A stretch of 64,000 bases of DNA from Pseudescherichia sp031998825 (GTDB lineage: Bacteria; Pseudomonadota; Gammaproteobacteria; Enterobacterales; Enterobacteriaceae): assembly GCF_031998825.1 (NCBI RefSeq), contig NZ_DAMACX010000016.1, positions 17,329 to 81,328 on the forward strand, in the 5' to 3' direction. The position numbers and the translations under genes are program-made. How positions within the stretch are numbered: the first letter of the stretch is position 1; each line of letters starts with the position of its first letter. Under the pieces are notes generated by a model. The model had not been told where the DNA came from. It did not search any database and saw only the letters and a list, made by a program, of their open reading frames with translations. This document shows, one piece after another, positions 54,655 to 63,704 of the stretch.

Positions 54655-55990
54655 ACACTGCATCTCCACTATCACTCATGCGTTCAACGTTGCCAATTCG
54701 CTCATAGAACTTAATAAGCTCTTGTTCTGTCTGCTTATCAACAAAAATCCCCCTTTGCTGTAAGCCAATTATCAGCTCATGGAAGCGAAGCTTTTCTTCC
54801 TTACCCACCACCAGGTTAGTAAGCAAAATAATGTGGTCTTGAGTGAGTACTAACACCCGACCAGAGCGACCACGAGCTTGCACGAAGCCAGTAGCCATGT
54901 TTTCTTCAACCGCTTTAATATATTTTTTGATAGTCCCCGGACGGTCGGTTTTAGGGTCTCTGAACTGTTCTTCAGCAAGCTTCAAAGCATATTCCAACCA
55001 ATCAATTGCGGTTTCTGCTTTTTCAGGTATTGCTGTTTCAAGTTTTCTGTTGTGGCGAAACATTTTTGCGTAATTTTCAATATACCCAGCTAGATCACTC
55101 CGCTCTGAACTCTTAATATCCTTTGCCAATTGCCACAAAGGTTTTTTTAATTTTTCTGGGTTTGGTTGAAGATTTTCCAGCATAGAGAGGAAGGGAAACA
55201 GCTTGAAAGACGATTCGCTAAAAAGCTTGTAACCGTGCTTTTTGATATGGATACGTTCACTGCTGGCGCGCTCATGATCCATGATGAAATACAGCGGTTT
55301 CGCGGTTGGGGCTTCACCTGTTTTCCAATCCGACAACGATAGGCTTAATTGAGCCGTGTAAGCAAAGCCATAGAATGCCAAGAAACGCTCGAACTCATCC
55401 AACAGGTATTTCGGATAACCAGTTAAAAACTCGAGGTCACGTTTAAACGCCTCTGCTATATAGGGCAAATATGGTGACTCGGTCACTTGGAATTCCTTGT
55501 CACGATCTGACTTTGTTTTCTCTAAAAGCGTTTTAAGAAACTCCTCTTCGAGGAAGTTCAAGTTAGATTCAAATCGTTCAATTTGCTGTCCTTGAAGTAA
55601 GTTAATAAACAAGGATGCCATTCGCATGTCGCGCGTGTACTTGTTATCTTGACTCTTCTGGCTCTTAAACAGCAGAAACTCAGGGGTTACCGAGAATATA
55701 TTTTCATTAGTGAAATACATATCTTCAAGTACACTCCAAAATTCCTCTTCACCCAATTTGTTTTGTAAGTTGTTTTTGCAATCCGCATTAAAATCTTGGT
55801 AATTGTACTTTTCTATTTTTTTACAAAGTAATCCACGCAGGACTAAGCCCACGACTGATGACCAGTCAAAATCATTGCCTTGCGTACGAATGGGAATGTA
55901 ACTGCTCAACGTATTCTTATTTTGGAACTTATCAGCTACCGTTTGTGGCAAACCGGCCTTTATCGGTAATGTGAAATTATCGGTCGTCAT
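54635..55990 (-). CDS. dptG: DptG, phosphorothioation-dependent restriction protein
   Basis: A 451-residue protein, the usual DptG size, with no clear enzymatic motif. It is mostly helical, with a C-terminal part resembling a winged-helix region (FHELIIGLQQRGIFVDKQTEQELIKFYERIG). Its ATG overlaps the dptF stop by one base, and its 3' end overlaps the start of dptH, so the three are one translationally coupled operon. The identification rests on the position between dptF and dptH as well as on the sequence. Confidence 0.9.
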   Translation of the reverse strand: MTTDNFTLPIKAGLPQTVADKFQNKNTLSSYIPIRTQGNDFDWSSVVGLVLRGLLCKKIEKYNYQDFNADCKNNLQNKLGEEEFWSVLEDMYFTNENIFSVTPEFLLFKSQKSQDNKYTRDMRMASLFINLLQGQQIERFESNLNFLEEEFLKTLLEKTKSDRDKEFQVTESPYLPYIAEAFKRDLEFLTGYPKYLLDEFERFLAFYGFAYTAQLSLSLSDWKTGEAPTAKPLYFIMDHERASSERIHIKKHGYKLFSESSFKLFPFLSMLENLQPNPEKLKKPLWQLAKDIKSSERSDLAGYIENYAKMFRHNRKLETAIPEKAETAIDWLEYALKLAEEQFRDPKTDRPGTIKKYIKAVEENMATGFVQARGRSGRVLVLTQDHIILLTNLVVGKEEKLRFHELIIGLQQRGIFVDKQTEQELIKFYERIGNVERMSDSGDAVYVRKTI

Positions 55991-57588
55991 TAGTGCATAC
56001 CACTCACTTCAAAATAGTCACTTTCTTCTTTCACGATTTTGTAGCGCTTATCACCCTTGAGAATAAAAAAGGTCTCTTTTTGCTTAGCTACTGTCAGCAT
56101 CTGTTCCAATGCTTCATCAAGCAACAAAACAGCATTTTTGTCGTGCTTGTTAGGGCGATACCCCTGCCCAATCTTGACCAAAAGCTCAAGTAGTTTGACG
56201 CTAATTGGCATTGGCTTAAGCGATTGTTCATCGACTTTCAGATACACATTGAAGGTGCCTATTTTTTCGAGTGTACTGTTTTGTATTGCTGAAAAATCGG
56301 CCTTAACTTCAAGAGACACCGCCGTTTTGTAGCCATTAAGCTCAGAAACTAAATACTCGTCTTTGTCGAGTGTTGGGGCATGACGATTACAATAGCGGTG
56401 AAGCGCTGCGATCAGCGTTTCTTTGTAGAAACTGCCAAGCAGTTTGCGCATCTTTCCTGAACCATCGAAATCACGATGTCGCATCCAGACAGATGCATAG
56501 GTTTCTACCAGATTGTTTGTGAACTCGTTTTGGATAGGCGTTACAAACTCATTGCTGAGCTCTTTGTCACCCCGAAGCAAATAGAAAAGGCGAAGAAAAG
56601 ACGTTGCTTTGGTTACCTCGTAAAAACCAAGCTCGTTAATTTTAGATCTAAACGCATTGAAACGCTCATCTTCAATGCCCAGCTCATGCTGAAGCACAAA
56701 CTCATCGACGGTGCGCGTGTGCAGATTACTTGGGTCAAAACCCTGTATACGGGATAACAGCTCGTTATCACTGCCTGCAAACAAGTTGTCGAACAAGTAG
56801 CCATCCGCCGCGAGCAACTGGAAAATGAAATCCAGTAACGCTCGGGCCGTGAGGAACTGATCTTTGATAAGACGGGCTTTGAGTAATAAGCCGATCAGAG
56901 ATTCCTGAACTGAAGGGCGACTCAGCAGCGCATAGTTTGCCGTCAGGCGAGTATGACCTAGAGATTTGAGCTCTTTGTCATAAAGCGCATAGAAAGGATT
57001 CTCAAGCGTTTGTGCTGTCAATCTTTTTAGAAATTTTTCTGCAAAGTCTGATGCACAGCCCTCAGCATTGAAGGTGAATTTTGGATAGTCTTCAAAATCC
57101 AAGAATACGTACTGCTTTGGAATTGCTGATCGCTTACGAGAGAGAAAGTCTCTGAGCACCTTTTTGATGTCGCTATGCTCTTTGGAACCTTCTTCTGCAT
57201 AATTGCCGAGCATACCAACGTTAATACCCACAACAAGTGGTTTATGACTTTGCTTGAACTGGGTGAATCTTTGATCAAGAGCTTGAATGGCTGTCTGGCT
57301 TGGATTGAAGCTGTGAGTCGCATCCAAATGGAAGTCATGAGTCACTTTGTGCTTTTGGCTGTACTGCGTCAAGATCTCAGACTTGCCATCACCACTACTT
57401 CCGCATAGGAAGATGACTTGATTGGACTTAGCAGATAGGAGTGCTTTTTTAAAATCCGCTTCTATATCTGTCGTGATGTATATGTATCTCTTGAATCCAA
57501 CGAGGTGATCTTGATAGTGCTCTCTCTCGGTACTGACCGCATACGGTGAAGACTTTGAGAGAATGCTGAGAGCTTGTGCAAATTTCAA
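55990..57588 (-). CDS. dptF: DptF, P-loop ATPase of phosphorothioation-dependent restriction
   Basis: A 532-residue AAA-type protein with Walker A VIFLCGSSGDGKSEIL near residue 60. It is first in dptFGH. The only reasonable start is a TTG at 57588: an in-frame TGA lies two codons upstream and there is no early ATG. AAGGA is about 11 bp upstream. A weak start may keep restriction low. A 6-bp inverted repeat (ATTATT/AATAAT, 57594-57611) lies just upstream. The promoter must overlap the end of the integrase gene. Confidence 0.9.
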   Translation of the reverse strand: MKFAQALSILSKSSPYAVSTEREHYQDHLVGFKRYIYITTDIEADFKKALLSAKSNQVIFLCGSSGDGKSEILTQYSQKHKVTHDFHLDATHSFNPSQTAIQALDQRFTQFKQSHKPLVVGINVGMLGNYAEEGSKEHSDIKKVLRDFLSRKRSAIPKQYVFLDFEDYPKFTFNAEGCASDFAEKFLKRLTAQTLENPFYALYDKELKSLGHTRLTANYALLSRPSVQESLIGLLLKARLIKDQFLTARALLDFIFQLLAADGYLFDNLFAGSDNELLSRIQGFDPSNLHTRTVDEFVLQHELGIEDERFNAFRSKINELGFYEVTKATSFLRLFYLLRGDKELSNEFVTPIQNEFTNNLVETYASVWMRHRDFDGSGKMRKLLGSFYKETLIAALHRYCNRHAPTLDKDEYLVSELNGYKTAVSLEVKADFSAIQNSTLEKIGTFNVYLKVDEQSLKPMPISVKLLELLVKIGQGYRPNKHDKNAVLLLDEALEQMLTVAKQKETFFILKGDKRYKIVKEESDYFEVSGMH

Positions 57589-57656
57589 CGGTCATTATTC
57601 CTTGAAATAATCAATAGGTTAAATATTACTAATAAATGCACTGTATTACTATGATT

Positions 57657-59015
57657 TCAATACGAATATAGAGTGTCATCATAATGGACAAAAATCGATG
57701 AAAGAGACTGTAATTTAAATTGTGTATCTGCCTGTTTTTGATATGTTCCTCCTGTGACCTGCTCCCGATTGATCTTCGCATAGTCAAACGGCGTAATCCC
57801 TTTCTCCCGGTTCGCATCCAGAAAATCAGCCCACCACTGCAACATCAACTTGCGCTCATCCAGATGTTCCGCTTTATGGATATACGCCGCCCGCACCGAA
57901 TTGCGTTCCATATGGCTCATCTGCCTTTCAACCGCATCCTTCGACCATAGCCCTGACTCAATTAACGAACTACAGGCCATTGTACGAAAGCCGTGACCGC
58001 AAACCTCAGCTTTAGTGTCGTAACCCATAACCCGTAGGGCACTGTTAACCGTGTTTTCACTCATGGGTTTACGCGGGTCGTGATCGCCAATGAAAATCAG
58101 CTCGTGCTCCCCACAAAACTGTTTTATCTGTTTCAGGATCGCCAATGCCTGCTTAGAAAGCGGAACCAGATGCGGTGTGCGCATTTTTGAACCGCGATGA
58201 GAATGTTTCACTCCAGGAATAGGCTCTCGTTCCGGCGGGATTGTCCACATTGACGTTTTAAAATCTATCTCTGACCAGCGAGCAAAACGCAGCTCACTGG
58301 AGCGAATAAAGATAAGCAAAGTAAGTTCTGTTGCCCAGCGGGTTAGCGGCCTGCCGGTATAGCCATCTATTTTCTCAAGTAACTCAGGGATGCGCTTTAA
58401 CTCCAGTGCCGGACGATGTTGCCTGTTTCCAGAAGCAACTGCCCCAGCCATCTCCTGAGCGGGGTTATAATCAATCAATCCACTCTGCACAGCATAACGC
58501 ATGATTGCTGTGGTTCGCTGTTGAAGACGGGCAGCAACCTCAAGACGTCCAGACATCTCCACGGCTTTAATAGGTGCTAATAAATCGCGAGTCTTTAATT
58601 CCGTGATATTACGCTCCCCGAGCTCTGCGAAGAGATTATCTTCCAGGCTTTTTAGCACACGATGGGCATGATCTTCAGACCACTTTTTATTGGTGCTATG
58701 CCACTCAATCGCCACTTCTTTAAAAGTATGGGCTTTTCTCTGCTCAACCTTATCACTTTTCTTTTTGTCTCCTGGATCGACGCCATTCGCCAACAGCTTA
58801 CGCGCTTCGTCGCGGCGTGATCTAGCATCCGCCAATGTGATTTCAGGATATACCCCAAGTGCCAGCATCTTTTGCTTGCCGTCAAAACGGTACTGCAAAC
58901 GCCAGTACTTAGAACCATTAGGATGGACGAGAAGATGCATACCGTTGCCATCGGTCAGCTTATATTGCTTATCCATTGGCTTGGCTGTTCTGACTTTGAT
59001 ATCTGTTAGAGCCAT
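57657..59015 (-). CDS. P4-type tyrosine integrase
   Basis: A 452-residue integrase. The N-terminal DUF4102 domain (LTDIKVRTAKPMDKQYKLTDGNGMHLLV) is followed by the core domain. Catalytic residues: Arg in FIRSSELRF, HxxR in HGFRTMACS, His in MSHMERN and Tyr in AAYIHKAEH. The start at 59015 faces the tRNA-Leu-like att core about 190 bp away. The last 40 residues (QVTGGTYQKQ to DTLYSY) extend past the usual end, and the gene stops 68 bp before dptF. It would excise the island to its left. Confidence 0.92.
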   Translation of the reverse strand: MALTDIKVRTAKPMDKQYKLTDGNGMHLLVHPNGSKYWRLQYRFDGKQKMLALGVYPEITLADARSRRDEARKLLANGVDPGDKKKSDKVEQRKAHTFKEVAIEWHSTNKKWSEDHAHRVLKSLEDNLFAELGERNITELKTRDLLAPIKAVEMSGRLEVAARLQQRTTAIMRYAVQSGLIDYNPAQEMAGAVASGNRQHRPALELKRIPELLEKIDGYTGRPLTRWATELTLLIFIRSSELRFARWSEIDFKTSMWTIPPEREPIPGVKHSHRGSKMRTPHLVPLSKQALAILKQIKQFCGEHELIFIGDHDPRKPMSENTVNSALRVMGYDTKAEVCGHGFRTMACSSLIESGLWSKDAVERQMSHMERNSVRAAYIHKAEHLDERKLMLQWWADFLDANREKGITPFDYAKINREQVTGGTYQKQADTQFKLQSLSSIFVHYDDTLYSY

Positions 59016-59201
59016 GCTTATCCCCTCCCTGTTGGTACAAGCATTATCGAATCGGAAATACCATCATCTGTACCAACATGTGTTGGTAGATGTACGTTGA
59101 AGTCGGTTGACCTTGAGAGAGTTAATATAGCGAGAAAGGTAGGTAAATGCTGGATTTTAGACATAAAAAAAGACCTCAGTTGAGGTCCATTTACATACTT
59201 G

Positions 59202-59221
59202 TGGTGCCGAAGGCCGGACTC
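59202..59221. repeat. Right attachment site (tRNA-Leu 3' end incl. CCA)
   Basis: TGGTGCCGAAGGCCGGACTC is the reverse complement of the last 20 bases of a LeuX-type tRNA. The rest of the tRNA gene is absent, so this is an att copy, not a gene. Its 14-bp core (59208-59221) repeats the one at 39162-39175. Just right of it, GCCCCCATTTGTGCCCCCA repeats look like integrase arm sites. Confidence 0.8.
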
Positions 59222-59433
59222 AAACCACCAAATAACCCAATGATAAATAACAAATAAAAAATTCAATCCATGATATATGCCCCCATTTGTGCCCCCAACC
59301 ATTTTTTACCCCCACTTCACCTTAGCTATCTGATATGACTCACTAAATAAAATTGAAAGCTTCTTTCGGTTAGGATCCGTCACTCGGAACCTAACCAGGA
59401 CAGAGAGCCATAAAAATCTTTTTTTGCTTTTAA
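59222..59433. other. Left end of the second, P4-like element
   Basis: About 210 bp without genes, AT-rich, with the arm-like repeats near 59278-59315. It probably forms one arm of the attachment site of the element to the right. Confidence 0.5.
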
Positions 59434-59695
59434 CTGTTCACACTGTTCACCTCGAATATTTACCAATTAAAATCATTAAGTTAAGTGGTGATGAGTTGGT
59501 GAAGAGTGAACAGTCGACTCTTCACCTTTGTAATTTGTGCGCGCTAAGGATGCACCGTGTCATGCAACGAGGGAGGGGTAAAAAGTTTTTTTGGGTTTTA
59601 CTGTTCACTCTGTTCACCTCTGTTTTTTTATCAATAATTTCATAATGATAAAGGGTGAATATACGGTGAAGGGTGAACAATGGATTGTTCACCTT
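59434..59695. other. crr/origin-like iterons for the alpha replication protein
   Basis: Copies of GGTGAACAG-like sequence on both strands: CTGTTCACACTGTTCACC (59434-59451), GGTGAAGAGTGAACAG (59498-59513), CTGTTCACTCTGTTCACC (59601-59618), GGTGAAGGGTGAACAA (59665-59680) and TTGTTCACC (59685-59693). Phage P4 alpha protein binds this motif at ori and at crr, which lies 3' to the alpha gene as here. Confidence 0.75.
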
Positions 59696-59745
59696 GAGGC
59701 AATGGTCAGAAAGAAAAAGACCGGCTGTTGCCGGTCTGAGGTGGG

Positions 59746-62079
59746 TTATGTTGCTGCGGGTTCGTCGCACTTTGGCAGCCAGTCGCCGTTGCTGTCCTCC
59801 CTGAGCGTCAGGTTAGTCTGCGTCCCCTGTTTGGTGTGTCGCTTCTCGTAATTCAAGCCGTATTCTTTCAGCATCATCGGCAGCCCCAGCCCGAATGCTT
59901 TCAGGCTCAGCACGTGCCTGTAACCGTTGGCCTCCATATAGACCAGATAGGCGTGATAGAGGTAGTTACGTGGCTGCCGCGGGATGATATTGGCATTCCC
60001 CATAAACATACCGTTTGTCTGCGGCAGCGCTTCCAGATAGCCGCAAAAATCAAATGTCGGGTCAGCGTCGCGCTTGATGCTGAGCGCCTCGCCGGAGTTC
60101 TGCTGTGACTGGAGCAGTGCGCGGGCGCTCATCGGGTCGCTGAACTGCTGCATAAGCTGGCGCACAATGACGGCCAGCTCGAACGCGATTTTATCGCAGA
60201 GTTGCGGGTCGCGCTCATCGGGTGCGATTTGCTCCGGGAAATGAAGAATTACCCGGCGACGTGACACACCGCCGCTGCGGTCGGTGAAGCGCATCGGGTT
60301 GTTATTCACGGCCAGAATCACCGCCGGAATATGGGTTGAATATGGGTTCTGGTATTTCGGATCAACAGATACCGCATCGCCGCCGGTAATGGCCTTAAGC
60401 CCTGCGCCGTCACCGCTCCATTTCTCCTGGTCAGGCAGACGTATCAGCGAGAAGCCAATCAGGGAGGCACGTTTGCGCGGATCTTCCAGCGTTTCAATGT
60501 CGGCGGACGTTGCATTATCCTTACCGGCGAGCAGGGTCGCGATTTCGGCGAGGATACTTTTCCCGCTGCCGCCCGGCCCGGTCACTTCGAGGAATAGCTG
60601 CCAGTCGTAGCGGTTCGCCAGCACCATAAACAGCGCGGCGAGAATGACGTCGCGTTTATCAGCACGGCCACCGGCAGCGCGGTCAAGCCAGCGCCAGAAG
60701 TTCGGCGCGTGGGTTTCCAGCGTTTCGCCCTCCACTGGCGGGGTAAAATCAACATCGCACAGCGTACGCAGCCAGTGCGCTTTACTGTGTGGGCTGAATA
60801 TCCCGCTTTGGGTATCGAGCACCCCGTTACGAAAACCTATCAGCCGGCGCGCCGGGGCGGCCTGCTGGGGAATTATCAGCTTCAGGGTTTCCACCACCGA
60901 GGCGATTCTCCCGGAGGAGAACGGGGCGCGCAGGCGCTGGAACAGCCCGGCCACGTCGCGTGCAAAATCGGAGGGCGGTATCACTTTCCAGATGCCGTTT
61001 TCGTAGCGGGAAAGGAGCTGGCCGTTAGCGTCCACGGCCAGCGCTTCGCCGTAATGCTCATGCACCCGCATCGCCTTTTCGCTGGCACTCATGGCGGTAA
61101 ATTCCGCCTCGCTCATGGTATCGAACGGGCTTTGTGTGGCTGGCTGGACGGCGCCATAGACAGCTTTGCGCGTGGCGTCCTCACCCTGCTGCATAAACGC
61201 ATCATTCCAGTCACCAAATACCGGCGGCAGGGCAACAATCCCCTCACAGGCTCGTGCGGCCGCTGCGGCTTTGGTCTGGCCGTCGCCGCTGAGGTCGCGG
61301 TCGGCGGCGAGGACAATCTGACAGGCCGGGTGCTTTTGTCGGGTAAGGCTCGCCAGAGAAAGAAGGTTCACGGACGACAGCGCCACCATGACGGTTTCTC
61401 CGGTCAGATGATGCACGGTGAGTGCTGTCGCATAGCCCTCTGCTATCCACAGGCGTTTTCCTGCCTGTTTCTGCCCTGCGATGATATGGCATGCCCCTTT
61501 CACCACGCCGCCCTTCAGGGTGCGTTTGAGACCCTCAGAATTAATGAGCTGAAGGTTAACCAGCGTACCGGTATCGTCATACAGCGGCACCACCACATCA
61601 CCGGCACTGTACGTCACACCGCCGGTTTTATGCGTGGTCGTCAGCATCACACATTCACTATCGGGGAAGCCCTTGCGGGTCAGGTAGGTATTGCCGGTAG
61701 CCGTGCAGGTTTTCACCATCAGTTTTGCGGCCATCGCGGCCGCCGCTTTGCGGTTTGCATCGGTTTCCGCCTCTGAGACCGCAATCACCTCTGAGCCAAC
61801 CGGCGGCAGGTTGCCGGTCAGGGCTCCCACCTTTCCGGCAGCCTCTGCGGCCGACACGCCGAACACCTTCTCAACCAGTTTCAGGCCATCACCCGCGCCG
61901 CACTGGTTACAGAACCACGTGCCACGCCCCTCTTTATCATCGAAGCGGAAACGGTCAGAGCCGCCGCACACCGGGCAGGCCTGATGCCGGTTTTTAATGA
62001 CCTTCACGCCCAGCGCCGGGAGAATGCGCGGCCAGTGGCCGCACGCCTGTTTAATGGTTTCCGTTACGTTCATTTTCAT
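59746..62079 (-). CDS. P4 alpha-like primase-helicase
   Basis: A 777-residue replication protein. The N-terminal zinc finger is CPVCGGSDRFRF and FCNQCGAGDG (about residues 34-70). The primase/Toprim-like part (LWIAEGYATALTVHHL, IVLAADRDLSGDG) follows. The C-terminal helicase has Walker A VTGPGGSGKSILAE. The domain order and length match P4 gp-alpha. Start at 62079, with GAGGGAGA upstream. It is expressed from the early operon starting near AlpA and initiates replication of the satellite from the iterons. Confidence 0.93.
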   Translation of the reverse strand: MKMNVTETIKQACGHWPRILPALGVKVIKNRHQACPVCGGSDRFRFDDKEGRGTWFCNQCGAGDGLKLVEKVFGVSAAEAAGKVGALTGNLPPVGSEVIAVSEAETDANRKAAAAMAAKLMVKTCTATGNTYLTRKGFPDSECVMLTTTHKTGGVTYSAGDVVVPLYDDTGTLVNLQLINSEGLKRTLKGGVVKGACHIIAGQKQAGKRLWIAEGYATALTVHHLTGETVMVALSSVNLLSLASLTRQKHPACQIVLAADRDLSGDGQTKAAAAARACEGIVALPPVFGDWNDAFMQQGEDATRKAVYGAVQPATQSPFDTMSEAEFTAMSASEKAMRVHEHYGEALAVDANGQLLSRYENGIWKVIPPSDFARDVAGLFQRLRAPFSSGRIASVVETLKLIIPQQAAPARRLIGFRNGVLDTQSGIFSPHSKAHWLRTLCDVDFTPPVEGETLETHAPNFWRWLDRAAGGRADKRDVILAALFMVLANRYDWQLFLEVTGPGGSGKSILAEIATLLAGKDNATSADIETLEDPRKRASLIGFSLIRLPDQEKWSGDGAGLKAITGGDAVSVDPKYQNPYSTHIPAVILAVNNNPMRFTDRSGGVSRRRVILHFPEQIAPDERDPQLCDKIAFELAVIVRQLMQQFSDPMSARALLQSQQNSGEALSIKRDADPTFDFCGYLEALPQTNGMFMGNANIIPRQPRNYLYHAYLVYMEANGYRHVLSLKAFGLGLPMMLKEYGLNYEKRHTKQGTQTNLTLREDSNGDWLPKCDEPAAT

Positions 62080-62093
62080 TGCTGTGGTCTCCC

Positions 62094-62414
62094 TCAGTGC
62101 AGTACCGGCGCGCTGATGTGGCGGGCGCATAACTCATCCATCACGGTCAGCCCGAGAAAGGACAATGACGGGGCGGCTTTCAGCGGCCCGGCCTCCATTA
62201 AATCTTCCAGTAAGGCACAGGCAATCAGGCGGCCCTTTTCCTCGCCGTGCTGGCGCAGGTAGAAGCCCTCCAGCTCGGCGACAATGGCGCTTTCCAGCGA
62301 TTCAAGGGTGAGGTGTGGATAGCGGTGCTGACGCGCGCACAGGGTCAGCCAGGCACAGGCCACGGCACGGCGATAAAGCGCGGCGCGTAATACGGTGGGT
62401 AATGGCTGTTTCAC
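62094..62414 (-). CDS. P4-like small early protein (106 residues)
   Basis: A 106-residue protein without known motifs, starting MKQPLPTVLRAALYRRAVACAWLTLCARQHRYP. Its length and place directly upstream of the alpha gene match a small conserved P4-family ORF of the same size. It overlaps the next gene by 4 bp. Function unknown. Confidence 0.75.
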   Translation of the reverse strand: MKQPLPTVLRAALYRRAVACAWLTLCARQHRYPHLTLESLESAIVAELEGFYLRQHGEEKGRLIACALLEDLMEAGPLKAAPSLSFLGLTVMDELCARHISAPVLH

Positions 62415-62644
62415 GGACGTACCTCCTCATTCATCCAGCGCTCATTGCAGCGTTCGACTACGCCGTCAAGCTGGGTGGTCATCAGATAAATCACGGAAGT
62501 AAGCCGGAGCTGCTGCGCCGGATCGGAGGGAACCGCATAACATTCGAGAATATGTGCCACCTCATTCACGAACTGGCCGACGTTACGCACATGCTCCAGA
62601 CACTGAAGGTCTGCATGAGTGATCGTGTGGGTGATTTCTGTCAT
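62411..62644 (-). CDS. P4-like small early protein (77 residues)
   Basis: A 77-residue acidic protein (DLQCLEHVRNVGQFVNEVAHILE, then YLMTTQLDGVVERCNERWM). It is similar in size and place to a hypothetical early protein (DUF5375-like) of P4-type satellites. It overlaps its neighbours by 4 bp at each end (ATGA). Function unknown. Confidence 0.75.
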   Translation of the reverse strand: MTEITHTITHADLQCLEHVRNVGQFVNEVAHILECYAVPSDPAQQLRLTSVIYLMTTQLDGVVERCNERWMNEEVRP

Positions 62645-63237
62645 GCACGTACCTCCGCAACTGGCAGACGACCGGCGAACGAGAGGACGTAATCACGGAC
62701 GAGGGGAAGGCGCGCAGCATGTTCGTCACCGGCTACGGTGCGGAGCATACGGATACAGGGCTTGCGATCTGTGCGACGAACAGCGGCAAATATGAAGACA
62801 AACTGTGGGTGTGACTGGATGAGGGTCGTAGCCATAAGGCAACCTCCGATGGATAGCAGATTGTTGCTATCGCCGGAGTTCTCACGCTCAATGGCGATAG
62901 CCCAGACGGGGGTGAGAATACCGGCTCCATCGAGTACCGGCCAGCCCGAGGGCTGCCCCGCCTGAGCTACCATTGACATGACGGCATAATGTACTAACAC
63001 GGTCAGGAGACTGAGAGTCACACCTGCACGAATGTTCGCACACCACACCATTATCTGGCGCTCTATGGCGTTGATTGCGACACAAAAAAAGACGCATGGC
63101 GCGTCTGGTATCGCCGATGGATTGCTCGGGTTCTCACGCCCGGCTGCCGATTTTGCGGCAACAGCAAAACTGTACCAGGAAACACACAACGGATGCAAGC
63201 CAGAAAAAGGGGCTTTTTGCTGAGCGGCCATCATCAT
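62641..63237 (-). CDS. Icd-like host cell division inhibitor family protein
   Basis: A 198-residue ORF. The C-terminal third (MATTLIQSHPQFVFIFAAVRRTDRKPCIRML) matches the start and body of proteins annotated as Icd-like in P4/P1-type elements. The longer N-terminal part (AGRENPSNPSAIPDAPCVFFCVAINAIERQ) also recurs in this family, and both lengths may be made. The ATG at 63237 overlaps the AlpA stop. A shorter product could start at the internal Met near 62835. Function in blocking division is family-based inference. Confidence 0.7.
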   Translation of the reverse strand: MMMAAQQKAPFSGLHPLCVSWYSFAVAAKSAAGRENPSNPSAIPDAPCVFFCVAINAIERQIMVWCANIRAGVTLSLLTVLVHYAVMSMVAQAGQPSGWPVLDGAGILTPVWAIAIERENSGDSNNLLSIGGCLMATTLIQSHPQFVFIFAAVRRTDRKPCIRMLRTVAGDEHAARLPLVRDYVLSFAGRLPVAEVRA

Positions 63238-63500
63238 GCGTCGCAATCCCGGTTACGTTCGGCAATGCGATCCGCCATCCATGCGGTGATTTCCGACTGT
63301 GCCCACGCCACGTTTTTACCCCCGAGTGAGATTTGCTTCGGGAAAGCCTCCCGGCTGATGAGGTCGTAAATCGTGGAGCGGGACAGGCCGCACAGGTGCA
63401 TGACTTCAGGCAGGCGTAAAAAACGCTCCTGAACCGCATCCGGGACCGGCATTAACGGGGCTGCAGGGGCAGAAGAAGGGGAAGAAAAAGTGGTGTGCAT
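63234..63500 (-). CDS. alpA: AlpA-family regulator
   Basis: An 88-residue MerR-like excisionase/regulator. The core is FLRLPEVMHLCGLSRSTIYDLISREAFPKQISLGGKNVAWAQSEITAWMADRI, which is the AlpA/P4 Vis signature. The N-terminal 25 residues are Pro/Ser-rich. The ATG at 63500 lies inside the first copy of the repeated leader. An alternative start is the Met near 63452. AlpA-type proteins control integrase transcription and excision. It is first in the early operon. Confidence 0.9.
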   Translation of the reverse strand: MHTTFSSPSSAPAAPLMPVPDAVQERFLRLPEVMHLCGLSRSTIYDLISREAFPKQISLGGKNVAWAQSEITAWMADRIAERNRDCDA

Positions 63501-63565
63501 CGGGCTACCTCATAAAGTCCATACAGTGCCGGTCATGTTCGTCCGGCCTCGGGTAGCTCCCTATT
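63493..63565. repeat. Structured leader repeat, copy 1 (over the alpA start)
   Basis: 73 bp, about 90% identical to copy 2 (seven differences by eye). On paper it folds: GGGCTACC pairs with GGTAGCTC-type sequence, with an inner GCCGG/CCGGC stem. Several differences between the copies keep the pairing. Confidence 0.75.
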
Positions 63566-63704
63566 ATGTGTATATTTTTCTTCAGGTCATGTTTGTTTTT
63601 TCTGAAATAAACATTGACTTCGGGTCAGGTAAAACGAAGTAAAATAATGTTAAATCACGTCAGAACAGACAAACCTAAATCACATATAAAAGGAGCATTA
63701 ATTC
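63566..63704. other. Gap between the alpA leader and the small ORF
   Basis: 139 bp, AT-rich. It contains TTCGGGTCAGGTAAAACG and AAAGGAGCATTAATTCC and probably carries early-operon leader or promoter sequence. No gene is supported. Confidence 0.35.

Noticed and set aside
59202..59290. A possible complete tRNA-Leu gene at the right att core
   Set aside because: Only the last 20 bases match; the following sequence does not continue the tRNA.
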